A stretch of DNA of 64,000 nt from Bacteroidales bacterium. GTDB taxonomy: Bacteria; Bacteroidota; Bacteroidia; Bacteroidales; Lentimicrobiaceae. The stretch covers positions 620,001-684,000 of the forward strand of contig JADIZB010000001.1 of NCBI GenBank assembly GCA_016705005.1, written 5' to 3'. The translations under genes were made by a program, and so were the position numbers. Below the pieces are notes generated by a model. It was given only the letters and a program-made list of their open reading frames with translations. It was not told where the DNA came from and did no database searches. This document shows, one piece after another, positions 26,274 to 37,264 of this stretch; within the stretch, counting starts at the first letter, position 1; each line of letters starts with the position of its first letter.

Positions 26274-28559
26274 TTATCCCGAGACCTTATTGGTTATCCC
26301 CTGCGAATCGATTACAGCAATGGTAACCATGTTAACAATTTCTGACACGCTTGACCCCATCTGTAACACATGAATCGCCTTGTTTAGGCCCATGAGAATA
26401 GGTCCGATGGCCTCGGCTCCACCCATCTCCTGCATGAGTTTATATGCAATATTGCCGGCTGTGAGGTAAGGAAAAATTAACGTATTGGCTGGTCCGTCAG
26501 CAAGTTTCGAGAATGGAAAATTCTCACGGAGAAGTTCGTTATTCAATGCAAAGTTAGCCTGCATATCCCCATCTACTATCAGATCGGGATGCTCTTTATG
26601 CAATTTTTCCACTGCATTACGAACGAGGATGGGTATATTGCCTTCAACCGATCCGAAATTTGAATAAGAAAGCATGGCAATCCTGGGTTCAACATTGAAC
26701 TGCCTTACCGCATTGGCAGTCTGCAAGGTAATTTCCACCAGTTGATCCACATTGGGATTCATATTTACCGTTGTGTCGGCAAAAAAGAAAGGTCCTTTTT
26801 TGGTAAGCATGATGTACATACCCGACACAATGTTGGCGCCCTTTCTTTTACCGATTATTCTCAGAGCCGGCCTGATGGTAGCCGGATAGCTGCTTGTCAG
26901 CCCTGAAATCATCGCATCGGCAAATCCGTTTTCAACCATACTTGGACCGAAATAGTTCCTGTGGGTCATCATGTCCTGTGCTGCAGCATAATTAACTCCC
27001 CTCCTTTTCCGTTTCTCATAAAACTGTGAGGCAAAGAGCTCCCTGCGCTCCTTTTCTTCAGGAGATTTCGGATCTATAATCTCAACTCCCTCCAGCTCGA
27101 GGTCGTGAGTTTTGATGAGATCAAGAATGATTTCCTTGTTTCCAAGCAGGATCGGAATAGCAATTCCATCATCAACCACAATCTCTGCTGCTTTCAGTAT
27201 TTTATAATTTTCGGCTTCAGCGAAAACAACCCGCTTTGGATTTTTCATGGCCCTGGCCTTGATCTGTCTGATCAACGGGTTGCTCAACCCAAGCCGTTTG
27301 TTCAACTCGTCACGGTAAGTATCCCAGTTTTCGATCGGCTTCCTGGCGACACCAGTTTCCATGGCCGCTTTTGCAACTGCCGGGGCTATATGGGTGATCA
27401 GCCTTGGATCACTTGGCTTCGGAATAATATAATCGGTTCCAAACTTAAGGTTGGTTACCTGATAGGCGATATTCACCTCCTCTGGCACTGGCTGCTTGGC
27501 CAGATCGGCCAGTGCATGAGCGGCTGCCAGTTTCATTTCCTCATTGATGGCCGTTGCACGCACATCCAATGCTCCCCTGAAAATATAAGGGAATCCGAGT
27601 ACATTATTTACCTGATTAGGGAAGTCAGAACGACCAGTGCCAATGATCAGATCGTTGCGGGTAGCCACAGCCAGATCATAGGCTATTTCAGGTGTTGGAT
27701 TCGCCAGGGCGAATACAATGGGATGATCATTCATACTCAGAAGCATCTCTGGCTTTACAGCGCCTGCAACTGATAACCCGAGAAACATATCTGCCCCGAC
27801 CATGGCTTCGGAAAGGGTGTTGATATTCCGATCTGTCACAAACTTCTGCTTCACAGGATTAAGATCGGTACGTGAACGGTTAAGTACACCCTTCGAATCG
27901 ACCATAACGAGATTCTCCGGTTTAACCCCCAGCGAAAGGTACAATCTGGAACAGGATACTGCTGATGCCCCTGCCCCGTTAACAACTACTTTGATTTCAT
28001 CAATTTTTTTCCCGTTGATCAGCAGGGCATTCAGCAAACCGGCTGAAGTGATGATGGCAGTTCCATGCTGGTCGTCGTGCATTACCGGAATATCCAGTGC
28101 TTCTTTAAGCCGGTCTTCAATTTCGAAACACTCGGGAGCTTTAATATCTTCAAGATTAATCCCCCCGAAAGTCGGTGCAATGGCCTTGACTGTGCTGATA
28201 ACACCTTCGATCGTCTTATCATTGATTTCAATATCGAAAACATCAATGTCAGCATAAATCTTGAAAAGCAATCCTTTGCCTTCCATTACCGGTTTACCGG
28301 CTTCAGGCCCGATATCTCCCAATCCCAGCACTGCAGTCCCGTTCGAGATCACTGCCACCAGATTTCCTTTGGCCGTGTATTTGTAAACGTCCTCCGGGTT
28401 TGCCTTTATTTCGAGGCAAGGTTCTGCAACTCCCGGACTATATGCGAGCGATAAGTCATATTGTGACTGGTGAGGTTTTGTTGGGACAACCTCGATCTTA
28501 CCGGGACGGCCTTCGGCATGGTATGCAAGCGCATTCTTACGACTCAAAGGAACTTTCAT
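26274..28559 (-). CDS. maeB: NADP-dependent malic enzyme with C-terminal phosphotransacetylase domain
   Basis: 761 residues from ATG 28559 (MKVPLSRKNALAYHAEGRPG), the standard MaeB start; 18 extra upstream codons are possible but unlikely. The malic enzyme half has SLAYSPGVAEPC, MHDDQHGTA and the NADP region VVNGAGASAVSC. The C-terminal ~330 residues form a phosphotransacetylase-like domain (NPKRVVFAEAENYKILKAA to the end) that in E. coli MaeB is regulatory, binding acetyl-CoA. It decarboxylates malate to pyruvate, giving NADPH. Length matches the hybrid class. Confidence 0.95.
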   Translation of the reverse strand: MKVPLSRKNALAYHAEGRPGKIEVVPTKPHQSQYDLSLAYSPGVAEPCLEIKANPEDVYKYTAKGNLVAVISNGTAVLGLGDIGPEAGKPVMEGKGLLFKIYADIDVFDIEINDKTIEGVISTVKAIAPTFGGINLEDIKAPECFEIEDRLKEALDIPVMHDDQHGTAIITSAGLLNALLINGKKIDEIKVVVNGAGASAVSCSRLYLSLGVKPENLVMVDSKGVLNRSRTDLNPVKQKFVTDRNINTLSEAMVGADMFLGLSVAGAVKPEMLLSMNDHPIVFALANPTPEIAYDLAVATRNDLIIGTGRSDFPNQVNNVLGFPYIFRGALDVRATAINEEMKLAAAHALADLAKQPVPEEVNIAYQVTNLKFGTDYIIPKPSDPRLITHIAPAVAKAAMETGVARKPIENWDTYRDELNKRLGLSNPLIRQIKARAMKNPKRVVFAEAENYKILKAAEIVVDDGIAIPILLGNKEIILDLIKTHDLELEGVEIIDPKSPEEKERRELFASQFYEKRKRRGVNYAAAQDMMTHRNYFGPSMVENGFADAMISGLTSSYPATIRPALRIIGKRKGANIVSGMYIMLTKKGPFFFADTTVNMNPNVDQLVEITLQTANAVRQFNVEPRIAMLSYSNFGSVEGNIPILVRNAVEKLHKEHPDLIVDGDMQANFALNNELLRENFPFSKLADGPANTLIFPYLTAGNIAYKLMQEMGGAEAIGPILMGLNKAIHVLQMGSSVSEIVNMVTIAVIDSQGITNKVSG

Positions 28560-28613
28560 GTTTGATTGGTTTTCAGTGGATAAATCAGGTGCAAAAGCTA
28601 TGCTAAATACCAT

Positions 28614-28920
28614 GTAAATTTAGAAAAACTGAATCAGTAAAAACAATTAATTGGTTTTGAATCATTGACCGGGAGTTATTTAGATACTTTCCAAATAAAT
28701 AATGGCAGGCTGAATCAATTAAAAAGCGGCGAGCCACTGATTTTAGAGGAGTAATTCGACATTTGCCATGCAACAACATATATTGAGATCCGTCCCGGCA
28801 GGTATCGGGAAGGAGTCAAATTCTCCTTTCTGGGTTTAGGCTAAAAGGTTAATAATTTTCGGGACATCAAATACTGAAGAGCCCTGCTGGGGTATTACCT
28901 TTTCATCATCAGAACATAAA
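28614..28920. other. Divergent intergenic region between maeB and ruvA
   Basis: AT-rich non-coding sequence. The ruvA promoter begins at 28921. For maeB only an imperfect -7 (TAGCTTTTG, one base too long) is visible. No gene or RNA is recognised. Confidence 0.5.
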
Positions 28921-28952
28921 TTGTCTGCATTCAACAATTATCCCTATTTTTG
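28921..28952 (+). promoter_or_regulatory. Promoter of ruvA (TTG-N21-TATTTTTG)
   Basis: TTG at 28921-28923, 21 bases, TATTTTTG at 28945-28952, then 26 bases to the ruvA ATG. It may also serve sprA, 126 bases downstream of ruvA. Confidence 0.6.
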
Positions 28953-28978
28953 TCAGTTAACAGGAACAAGCCCTGCTT

Positions 28979-29551
28979 ATGTATGCATTTATTGAAGGGA
29001 AGATAAGTGAAATAAACCCTGCTTCGGTAGTTATTGATTGCCACGGGGTTGGCTACGATATTTCCATCTCTGTCAATACCTTCTCACTTATAAAGGACAT
29101 GAAGGAGTGCCGGCTTCTTACTCACCTTGCAGTGCGTGAAGATGCTATGATCTTGTTCGGTTTTGCAGGCGAAAATGAGCGTTTGCTTTTCAGACACCTG
29201 ATCTCTGTTTCCGGAGTTGGGGCCGGCACAGCCCGACTGATCCTGTCCTCTCTCAGCCCTGAAGAAGTTACCGATGCTATCGTTTCGGGCAATGTTGGAT
29301 TGCTTCAGCGGGTGAAAGGCATCGGTGGCAAAACAGCCCAGCGGATCATCATCGACCTGAAAGATAAACTTGGCAAAGATTCCGGGATCAGGGAAATTTT
29401 GGGAAGCCCGCACAATACAAAGAAAGAAGAGGCGTTATCTGCTTTATCTATGCTTGGCTTCAACAAAAACCTGGCTGAAAAAACAATTGAAAAAATAATG
29501 AAAGAGGATGGCAACGCTGTAACAGTTGAACAGCTGATTAAGCGGGCTTAA
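28979..29551 (+). CDS. ruvA: Holliday junction branch migration protein RuvA
   Basis: 190 residues. The OB-fold N-domain (MYAFIEGKISEINPASVVIDCHGVGYDI) is followed by two helix-hairpin-helix motifs (LISVSGVGAGTARLIL and RVKGIGGKTAQRIIIDLKD) and the small C-terminal domain III (ALSALSMLGFNKNLAEKTI) that contacts RuvB. RuvA tetramers bind four-way junctions and load RuvB for branch migration. In many Bacteroidota ruvA lies next to sprA, as here. Confidence 0.97.
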   Translation: MYAFIEGKISEINPASVVIDCHGVGYDISISVNTFSLIKDMKECRLLTHLAVREDAMILFGFAGENERLLFRHLISVSGVGAGTARLILSSLSPEEVTDAIVSGNVGLLQRVKGIGGKTAQRIIIDLKDKLGKDSGIREILGSPHNTKKEEALSALSMLGFNKNLAEKTIEKIMKEDGNAVTVEQLIKRA

Positions 29552-29677
29552 AAATTTTGTAATAAATTGAATAACAGGGTGGTAATGACAGTCCGGGTGC
29601 AAATGCAGGCGGCATAGATCAAATGCAATCCCACTGTAGATGCGATTGATTAAACACACATAAAACACTGAAGTTCC

Positions 29678-32600
29678 TTGGAGCGCATTGTAAAACTTTC
29701 GTTAAGGCTTTTTGTACTGCTATTTATCGTTTCTATTGCCTGGGGCATTCCGGTAAAGCCAGGTCTTCTGAGTTATTCTGAAGATTCAGCTGAACCTGCT
29801 ACTCCTCCCGATACCACCCTTCCGGGCGGAGATTTACCTTATCCGCTTCCGGAACCTGATCCCGGTTCACTAACAGTGCCAACCGATAAAAACAAAATGT
29901 TCCTGGGAAATCCCTCAAACTTCTCAGAAGATTTTATTTATGACCCTGTTACACAAACATATACTTATGTAAAAAAAGCAGGCGACCTCATCCTCACTTC
30001 TCCGACACCTTTCAACCTGGACGAATATAAAAAACTTGATCTTGACCGTTCACTTCAGAACTACTGGCGCGATCGTGCGGTTTCCTCAGGATCGGCAAGC
30101 AGGACTGGAATTATACCCCAGATCCACATTGGTGGAGAGGTTTTTGACAGGATTTTCGGAGGCAATACCATTGATATCCGTCCACAGGGAAGTGCTGAAG
30201 TTACATTCGGGGTATTGTCGAACCGCCGCGACGACCCGGCTCTTGACCTGAGACAGCGCCGCACAACCAACTTCGACTTCCAGCAGAGAATCCAGATGAG
30301 TGTAATGGCCAAAATCGGCGATAAAATTGAATTCAACACCAACTACAATACCGAGGCCACCTTTGAATTTGAAAACAAACTTAAATTGAAATATGAGGGT
30401 AAAGAAGATGAAATCCTCAAATTGATTGAAGCAGGAGACGTTACTTTCCCGTTGAACAGCACCCTGATCACCGGCAGCCAGAGTTTGTTCGGACTCAAAA
30501 CACAGTTACAGTTCGGCAAGGCCACTTTTACAGGGGTATTTTCTCAACAGAAGAGTGAGACTTCTACCATCACGGTTCAGGGTGGGGCTCAAACCAGTAA
30601 ATTCAGTGTCAGGGCTCTGGATTATGAAGACAACAAGCACTTTTTTATAGCCCAATACTTTGCTGACAATTATGACAATGCACTCAATAAACTTCCGCTG
30701 ATCAATTCGAATGTTAATATTACAAAGATTGAAGTCTGGCTTACCAACATCGGCCCTGCAGTTACCGACAATAGAAACATTGTTGCATTTATGGATCTGG
30801 GTGAAAAGAACCCATACAACCAGACAATTCTGCCCAATGCCGGACAACCATTTCCCGACAACTCATCCAATGATCTTCTGACAAAATTTGACACAACCAT
30901 CATCCGGAACATCAATAAGGTGACAGACTATCTGACAGGGTCACCTTTTGGGTATAATTCAGGTGTGGATTATGAAAAAATTGAAAATGCACGTAAGCTC
31001 AACAGCAGTGAGTTCACCTATAATTCAAAGCTCGGATTCATATCACTTAATTCAACCCTGAACCCTGACCAGGTGCTGGCTGTTGCCTACCAGTACACGG
31101 TTATTGGGCAGGACAGTATTTACCAGGTCGGTGAATTCTCCGATGCCGGTATTACAGCGCCCAAGTGCCTGATGGTAAAATTATTGAAAAGCACTGCGCT
31201 GAACACCAAGGTCCCGTTATGGAACCTGATGATGAAAAATGTTTATAACATTGGAGCCTTTCAGCTCAACCGCGATGACTTTATCCTCAACATCCTTTAT
31301 TCGGGAAATGAGAACACCGTTCCAACAGGATATTTTACCGAAGGTCGTGAAGGTGTGAAGGGAATTCCACTGATCAGGGTTTTCAATTTCGACAATCTTG
31401 ACCCACAGCAAAATCCGCCTCATGACGGAATGTTCGACTTTATTGACAATGCAGCCAGGCAGGGAGGGACCATCCAGGCCTCGAACGGACGTGTGTTCTT
31501 TACAATCAGGGAGCCTTTCGGAAGTTATCTCCGCAACCTGCTGAACGATGATAAACTGGCAGATAAATACTGTTACGATTCGCTGTATTCCCTGACCAAA
31601 AGCGGGGCACAGCAATATCCCGATAAAAACAGGTATCTCCTCGAAGGACAATACAAGTCATCAGGAGGCTCCGAGATTTCGCTCAATGCACTGAATGTTC
31701 CGCAGGGATCGGTCAGGGTAACCGCCGGTGGTATTCCGCTGACCGAAAATGTGGATTACACAGTCGACTATACCCTGGGTAGGGTTAAGATTATTAATGA
31801 AGGTATTTTAAATTCGGGCACTCCAGTCAGCATTTCACTTGAGAACAATGCCACCTTCAATCTTCAGACCCAGACATTGATGGGATTGCATGTTGATTAC
31901 AAGGTAAACAAAGATCTTCTCATCGGTGCTACCCTGCTCAACCTTCATGAGCGACCATTAACACAAAAGACAAATTTCGGACAGGAACCCATTTCAAACA
32001 CAATGTGGGGCATTGATTTCAGTTATCAGACAGAATCGATGTTCCTGACCAAACTTGTTGACAAACTACCCTTTTACAGTACCAAAACACCTTCGAGGAT
32101 TCAGCTGAACGGTGAATTTGCGCATTTTATCCCGGGGCATTCACGCGCTGTAGGCAAGACGGGAACTTCCTACATTGATGATTTTGAAGGAGCCAAATCC
32201 ACCATCGACCTTAAGAATGTAGGCACCTGGTTTCTGGCAAGTACACCACAGGGCCAGACCTCACGCGATATGTTTCCTGAAGCTGCTCCGGGAACCGGGC
32301 TTGAATACGGATTCAACCGTGCCAAACTGGCTTGGTATACCATCGATCCGCTGTTTTATGACCGCAACAGCAACCTGAGACCCGATAATATCAGTAAGGA
32401 CGAGTTGTCGCGGAATTCAGTAAGGCTTGTCAGGGAAACCGAAGTATTCCCCAATGCCGACCCACCCAACGGGCAACCCATGAACCTTTCGGTCCTCAAT
32501 CTTTCCTTTTTCCCTGAAACAAGAGGCCCCTATAACTTTGATGTGCTTCCTTCGGGAAACTCTAAAGGAATTTCTGAAGCAGGAAACCTGAACCTGCCCA

Positions 32601-35600
32601 GAACACGTTGGGGCGGGATCATGCGCAAGATCGAATCGACCGATTTTGAAGCCGCCAATGTTGAATACATTGAATTCTGGATGATGGATCCCTTCACGGA
32701 AGACACCCTTCAAAACGGTGGGGATCTGTATTTTAACCTCGGTGATATTTCGGAAGACATTCTCCGCGACAGCAGGAAGAGCTATGAAAACGGGCTTCCG
32801 ACTTCCGCTGAAATAAAGGACGTGGATTCAACCATCTGGGGACGCGTTCCTACCCTTCAATCCCTGGTAAATGCCTTTGACAACGACATAGCAGCCCGTC
32901 CTTATCAGGATGTCGGATATGATGGTCTGGGAGATGAGGATGAAAGAAGTTATTTTGAAAGCGAATACCTGAACCGTATTGCAAACGCTTATGGCACAGC
33001 TTCTGAAGCTTTCCTGCAGGCATTCGAAGACCCGGGAAGCGATAACTATCATTTTTTCAGAGGCGATGATTATGATCAGGATCCGAAGTACGGAAGCCTC
33101 ACAGAGCGATACAAGAAATACAACGGGGTTGAAGGCAACTCCCCTGCCTCAGAGCAGTCAGCTGAACAGTTCCAGACACAAGCCACCACGCTTCCGAACG
33201 TTGAAGATATTAACCGCGACAACACCCTGAACGAACAGGAGAGGTATTTCCAGTATAAGGTCAGACTGAATCCTGAAAACATGGTTGTTGGAGAAAATTA
33301 CATATCTGATATTTATGAAACAGAACCATTCAAACTTGAAAACGGCAAGGATGGCAGAGTGAAATGGTATCAGTTTAAGATTCCGATTCAAAGTCCGGAC
33401 ATGGTTGTCGGCAGTATTCAGGATTTTAAAAGCATCCGCTTTATGCGCATGTTCCTTAAGAATTTTGAAAGGCCAGTCGTCATCCGGCTTGCCACCCTGG
33501 AACTTGTAAGGGGTGAATGGCGCAAATACTACAGCAACCTGCTCGAACCGGGTGAATACATTCCCGATCCTAACCAGAGTGAAACCAAATTTGATATCGC
33601 CACTCTTAGTGTTGAAGAGAATGGATCAAGAACGCCTGTTCCATATGTCAAACCTCCGGGTATAGAACGCGAAGTAAATGTTGGCACCACCAATTACCAG
33701 CGGCTTAATGAACAGGCAATGGTTCTCAAAGTGTGTGATCTGCTCGATGGAGATGCAAGAGGAACCTATAAAACCACCGATTTTGATTTCAGGCAGTACA
33801 AGAAACTGAAAATGTATATTCATGCCGAAAAATCGATTGAGAACCAGGAGCTTCAGAAGGGCGATGTTACTGTATTTGTCCGTATCGGATCCGATTTTAC
33901 CGAGAATTATTACGAATATGAAATTCCGGTTGAGTTTACACCATGGTTTACCAGTTCGGCTAACGATAAGCTGATATGGCCTGATGCAAACCGGATGGAA
34001 ATTGAAATGGCTAAACTTGTCAACGCCAAGCAGTTAAGGAATGATGCTATGGGTCAACCCGGCTCAATGATTACTGTACTGACGCCGTTTGAAGTGTTTG
34101 ACGGGGAGAACAGGATAACCGTTGTGGGTATGCCCAGCCTGAGCGATATCAAAGCCTTTATGATCGGGGTCCGGAATCCGAAAAAGCAAAACACCGGTGA
34201 TAATGATGACGGTGAAAATAAATGTGCCGAGATCTGGGTGAATGAGCTCAGGCTTACCGACTTTGATGAGAAGAGTGGTTTTGCTGCTACTGCCCGTATA
34301 GCAGCAAACCTCGCTGATCTTGGAAATGTTGTGGTGTCGGGCAGCTATTCTACGCCCGGATTCGGGAGCATCGAGAAAAAAGTAAACGAGCGCCAGCAGG
34401 AGGCTATTGGACAAATCGATGTAGCAACAAACCTGCAGCTTGGAAAATTCTTCCCTGAAAAAGCAGGAATTAAGATCCCTATGCATGTCGATTATTCACA
34501 GATGACGATGTCACCGAAGTATAATCCGCTGGATCCCGACATTCTCTATTCTGACGTGATCAGCGGACTTGATAACAAAGAAAAGGATTCGGTGCGAAAT
34601 AAAGTTCAGGATATTACACGAAGGACCAACATCAACTTCGTGAATATGAGGAAAGAAAAAGTGGGCGCCAAAGGCAAACCTCAGGTTTATGACATTGAAA
34701 ATTTCGATTTCAGTTACGCCTATTCTCACATCTATCACCAGAACATTGATATTCAATACGACAGCCGCAAACAACACCGGGGGGGGATTGGATACAACTA
34801 CATCAACAACCCGAAAAATGTGAAGCCACTGGCGAATCTGAAATTCCTGAGCAGCAAATCGCTGGCCATCTTTAAGGATTTCAATTTCTTTTATCTGCCA
34901 AAAGTATTCTCATTCCGTACGGATATGAACCGGCAATACAGCGAACGATTGTTGAGAAACAAGAGTGATGCACTTGTCCTGATTGAACCGACTTATATCA
35001 AAAGCTGGGACTGGAACAGATTATATGACCTGAAATTTGATCTTTCCCAATCGCTGAAACTTGAATATCAAGCCAATGCAAATGCTTATGTGAATGAGCC
35101 TCCGGGACGCATCGACCGTAATGCCGATGATTATAAGCTTAAACGCGATTCTATATGGGATGAGATCCTGAATTTCGGAAGCATGAACAGGTTCACCCAG
35201 AACATGAGTCTGAATTATGCAGTTCCGATTAATAAAATTCCACTCTTTAACTGGATCAATGTGAATGCCCGGTATGCCAGCACATTCCGCTGGGAAGCTT
35301 CACCCCGGTCAATTCAGAGCATCATGGGTAATACCATCGAAAACTCAAACACGCTCAACATCAACGGAAGTGCACGCCTATCCAATCTTTACAACAAGGT
35401 TGGTTTTCTGAGGAAAATATCTCAGAAGGGTAAATCACCCACACCTCCGCGCCCGGGACCCGGCAGCCGTAAAGATCCCGCCCAGGACAAAAAAGAGGAG
35501 CCCATTGAAAATCTTTCAGCAGAAAAAGACAGTACTGCGGCCAAAAAATCACCGGCCATTGCAAAAGCACTGGGCATCGGTCTGGTCAAACTGGTGATCG

Positions 35601-36931
35601 GTTTTAAAGACGTACAAATGAACTTTACTGAATCCAACGGAACCTTACTGCCCGGATTTACTCCCAAGCCTGATATTCTGGGAAGCCGGCTTACCGATAT
35701 GTCACCAGGCTTCGGTTTTGCCTTTGGGAGCCAGCAGGACATCCGTCAGAGAGCTGTAGAAAATGGTTGGTTAACTACCGATACACTGCTCAACAATGCC
35801 TATATTACCAGGCTTACCAGGAACATGACAATCAGAGCGACTTACGAGCCATTCCCGGAATTCAGGATAGAATTTACGGCAGACAAAACGGAGTCGTTCG
35901 GACATCAGGAGTATTTCAGGGCCAACAGCAGTGGTGAATTTACCTCATCCACTCCCCAGGACCGCGGGTCGTTCAGTATGTCATTCATGGCGTGGAAAAC
36001 CGCCTTCAGGAAAGACGGGAAAGACAACATATCACAAACTTTCGAAGAATTCAAGGAGAACCGAAGGATCATTGCCGCCCGGCTGGGTGCTGAAAATCCC
36101 TTTGTAACCGGAGTAGATTCGGCAGGCTATCCTCTGGGTTACGGAGCCGGGTCACAGGAGGTTCTGCTGCCGGCATTCCTTGCTGCATACTCAGGCCGTG
36201 ACCCGAAGCAGGTTTCACTGTCACCATTCCCGAAAATACCCATCCCCAACTGGACATTTCGTTATGCCGGGCTCTCGAAAATTGAATTCTTCAAGAAATA
36301 CTTTAAACAGTTCAACGTTGCGCATACTTACAGATCGACCTATGCTGTGGGTAATTATGTTTCAAACATTGATTTCGAAGAGGAAATGGGCTTCCCTTCT
36401 ACATTCGATTACTCGGGTAACTTTATTCCCAAAAACAGGATAGAAGTGGTTACACTGACTGAGCAATTCAGCCCTCTTTTTGGCCTGGATATGACATGGA
36501 ACAACAGTCTTATTTCGAAATTTGAATACAAGAAATCCCGCAACCTTTCTCTGAGTTTTGTTAACAACCAGCTGACTGAAGTTTCAAGCAACGAAATAGT
36601 GATCGGTCTTGGCTTCCGGTTTAAGGATGTGAAACTGAATATGACAACCGGCGGAAGAAAGCAACAACTCAAGAGTGATCTGAATGTGAAAATGGATCTC
36701 TCTATCCGTGATAACAAAACTGTTTTACGCCGTCTTGATGAAGCCATCAACCAGATATCAACAGGCAACAGGATGGTTTCGATCAATGCCTCGGCCGATT
36801 ACGTCATCAACCAGCGCTTTAACGTCAGGTTGTTCTTTGATAAGACCATAACAAATCCTTTTGTTTCCTCTCAATTCCCTAATTCAACAACAAATGCGGG
36901 GATCAGTCTGAGGTTTACTCTTGCCCAGTAG
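29678..36931 (+). CDS. sprA: T9SS outer-membrane translocon protein SprA, TTG start
   Basis: 2417 residues, the usual giant SprA size. SprA is the very large outer-membrane barrel through which T9SS cargo passes. Translation must start at TTG 29678: an in-frame TGA lies at 29669-29671, a signal peptide (ERIVKLSLRLFVLLFIVSIAWG) follows at once, and the next in-frame ATG is about 70 codons later. Recognisable parts are two SprA-type N-terminal beta domains, YIDDFEGAKSTIDL, many aromatic-ended beta strands and a C-terminal strand NAGISLRFTLAQ. A Pro/Lys-rich insertion lies near residues 1915-1955. A strong terminator follows at 36941. It would secrete the tailed proteins at 9.0 and 41-52.8 kb. 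Confidence 0.96.
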   Translation: MERIVKLSLRLFVLLFIVSIAWGIPVKPGLLSYSEDSAEPATPPDTTLPGGDLPYPLPEPDPGSLTVPTDKNKMFLGNPSNFSEDFIYDPVTQTYTYVKKAGDLILTSPTPFNLDEYKKLDLDRSLQNYWRDRAVSSGSASRTGIIPQIHIGGEVFDRIFGGNTIDIRPQGSAEVTFGVLSNRRDDPALDLRQRRTTNFDFQQRIQMSVMAKIGDKIEFNTNYNTEATFEFENKLKLKYEGKEDEILKLIEAGDVTFPLNSTLITGSQSLFGLKTQLQFGKATFTGVFSQQKSETSTITVQGGAQTSKFSVRALDYEDNKHFFIAQYFADNYDNALNKLPLINSNVNITKIEVWLTNIGPAVTDNRNIVAFMDLGEKNPYNQTILPNAGQPFPDNSSNDLLTKFDTTIIRNINKVTDYLTGSPFGYNSGVDYEKIENARKLNSSEFTYNSKLGFISLNSTLNPDQVLAVAYQYTVIGQDSIYQVGEFSDAGITAPKCLMVKLLKSTALNTKVPLWNLMMKNVYNIGAFQLNRDDFILNILYSGNENTVPTGYFTEGREGVKGIPLIRVFNFDNLDPQQNPPHDGMFDFIDNAARQGGTIQASNGRVFFTIREPFGSYLRNLLNDDKLADKYCYDSLYSLTKSGAQQYPDKNRYLLEGQYKSSGGSEISLNALNVPQGSVRVTAGGIPLTENVDYTVDYTLGRVKIINEGILNSGTPVSISLENNATFNLQTQTLMGLHVDYKVNKDLLIGATLLNLHERPLTQKTNFGQEPISNTMWGIDFSYQTESMFLTKLVDKLPFYSTKTPSRIQLNGEFAHFIPGHSRAVGKTGTSYIDDFEGAKSTIDLKNVGTWFLASTPQGQTSRDMFPEAAPGTGLEYGFNRAKLAWYTIDPLFYDRNSNLRPDNISKDELSRNSVRLVRETEVFPNADPPNGQPMNLSVLNLSFFPETRGPYNFDVLPSGNSKGISEAGNLNLPRTRWGGIMRKIESTDFEAANVEYIEFWMMDPFTEDTLQNGGDLYFNLGDISEDILRDSRKSYENGLPTSAEIKDVDSTIWGRVPTLQSLVNAFDNDIAARPYQDVGYDGLGDEDERSYFESEYLNRIANAYGTASEAFLQAFEDPGSDNYHFFRGDDYDQDPKYGSLTERYKKYNGVEGNSPASEQSAEQFQTQATTLPNVEDINRDNTLNEQERYFQYKVRLNPENMVVGENYISDIYETEPFKLENGKDGRVKWYQFKIPIQSPDMVVGSIQDFKSIRFMRMFLKNFERPVVIRLATLELVRGEWRKYYSNLLEPGEYIPDPNQSETKFDIATLSVEENGSRTPVPYVKPPGIEREVNVGTTNYQRLNEQAMVLKVCDLLDGDARGTYKTTDFDFRQYKKLKMYIHAEKSIENQELQKGDVTVFVRIGSDFTENYYEYEIPVEFTPWFTSSANDKLIWPDANRMEIEMAKLVNAKQLRNDAMGQPGSMITVLTPFEVFDGENRITVVGMPSLSDIKAFMIGVRNPKKQNTGDNDDGENKCAEIWVNELRLTDFDEKSGFAATARIAANLADLGNVVVSGSYSTPGFGSIEKKVNERQQEAIGQIDVATNLQLGKFFPEKAGIKIPMHVDYSQMTMSPKYNPLDPDILYSDVISGLDNKEKDSVRNKVQDITRRTNINFVNMRKEKVGAKGKPQVYDIENFDFSYAYSHIYHQNIDIQYDSRKQHRGGIGYNYINNPKNVKPLANLKFLSSKSLAIFKDFNFFYLPKVFSFRTDMNRQYSERLLRNKSDALVLIEPTYIKSWDWNRLYDLKFDLSQSLKLEYQANANAYVNEPPGRIDRNADDYKLKRDSIWDEILNFGSMNRFTQNMSLNYAVPINKIPLFNWINVNARYASTFRWEASPRSIQSIMGNTIENSNTLNINGSARLSNLYNKVGFLRKISQKGKSPTPPRPGPGSRKDPAQDKKEEPIENLSAEKDSTAAKKSPAIAKALGIGLVKLVIGFKDVQMNFTESNGTLLPGFTPKPDILGSRLTDMSPGFGFAFGSQQDIRQRAVENGWLTTDTLLNNAYITRLTRNMTIRATYEPFPEFRIEFTADKTESFGHQEYFRANSSGEFTSSTPQDRGSFSMSFMAWKTAFRKDGKDNISQTFEEFKENRRIIAARLGAENPFVTGVDSAGYPLGYGAGSQEVLLPAFLAAYSGRDPKQVSLSPFPKIPIPNWTFRYAGLSKIEFFKKYFKQFNVAHTYRSTYAVGNYVSNIDFEEEMGFPSTFDYSGNFIPKNRIEVVTLTEQFSPLFGLDMTWNNSLISKFEYKKSRNLSLSFVNNQLTEVSSNEIVIGLGFRFKDVKLNMTTGGRKQQLKSDLNVKMDLSIRDNKTVLRRLDEAINQISTGNRMVSINASADYVINQRFNVRLFFDKTITNPFVSSQFPNSTTNAGISLRFTLAQ

Positions 36932-36940
36932 GTGAGCTGA

Positions 36941-36986
36941 AAATAAAGAGGGTTGGCTGTTTTCACAGTCAGCCCTCTTTATTTTT
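36941..36986 (+). terminator. Rho-independent terminator after sprA
   Basis: The stem AAATAAAGAGGG/CCCTCTTTATTT extends inward with wobble pairs to about 19 bp around a TTTTCA loop, and ends in TTTTT, ten bases past the sprA stop. Confidence 0.85.
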
Positions 36987-37221
36987 CAAACAGCCAACAT
37001 AGAATCCGGGATAATCACAGCATAGTAATGGTTGCGGGCATCTGTAATGATAACCTGAGGATACGTCTGAGGCAGGCATTTTGAATGGCCGGGTAGCAGT
37101 TATCGAAACATTTTTGCAAGCCGTGAAAAGTTGTTATAAAAAACTTTTTTAACATTTTAAGACCTGAATATTATTAGAAAGGAATAAAGTAAAAATAGCG
37201 AGTATATTAAAAGCCTTTTAC
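36987..37221. other. Intergenic region before gcvH, no gene seen
   Basis: AT-rich sequence with no open frame or clear structure between the sprA terminator and the gcvH promoter. Confidence 0.4.
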
Positions 37222-37229
37222 TAATTTTG
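37222..37229 (+). promoter_or_regulatory. -7 element TAATTTTG for gcvH
   Basis: TAATTTTG lies 35 bases before ATG 37265 and matches TAnnTTTG. No TTG sits at the right spacing. Confidence 0.45.
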
Positions 37230-37264
37230 CTGCCATCTTCATCATAACATAAAAGAAAGAAATC

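Noticed and set aside
27105..27773. 222-codon plus-strand frame
   Set aside because: Lies antisense inside maeB, whose frame is unambiguous.
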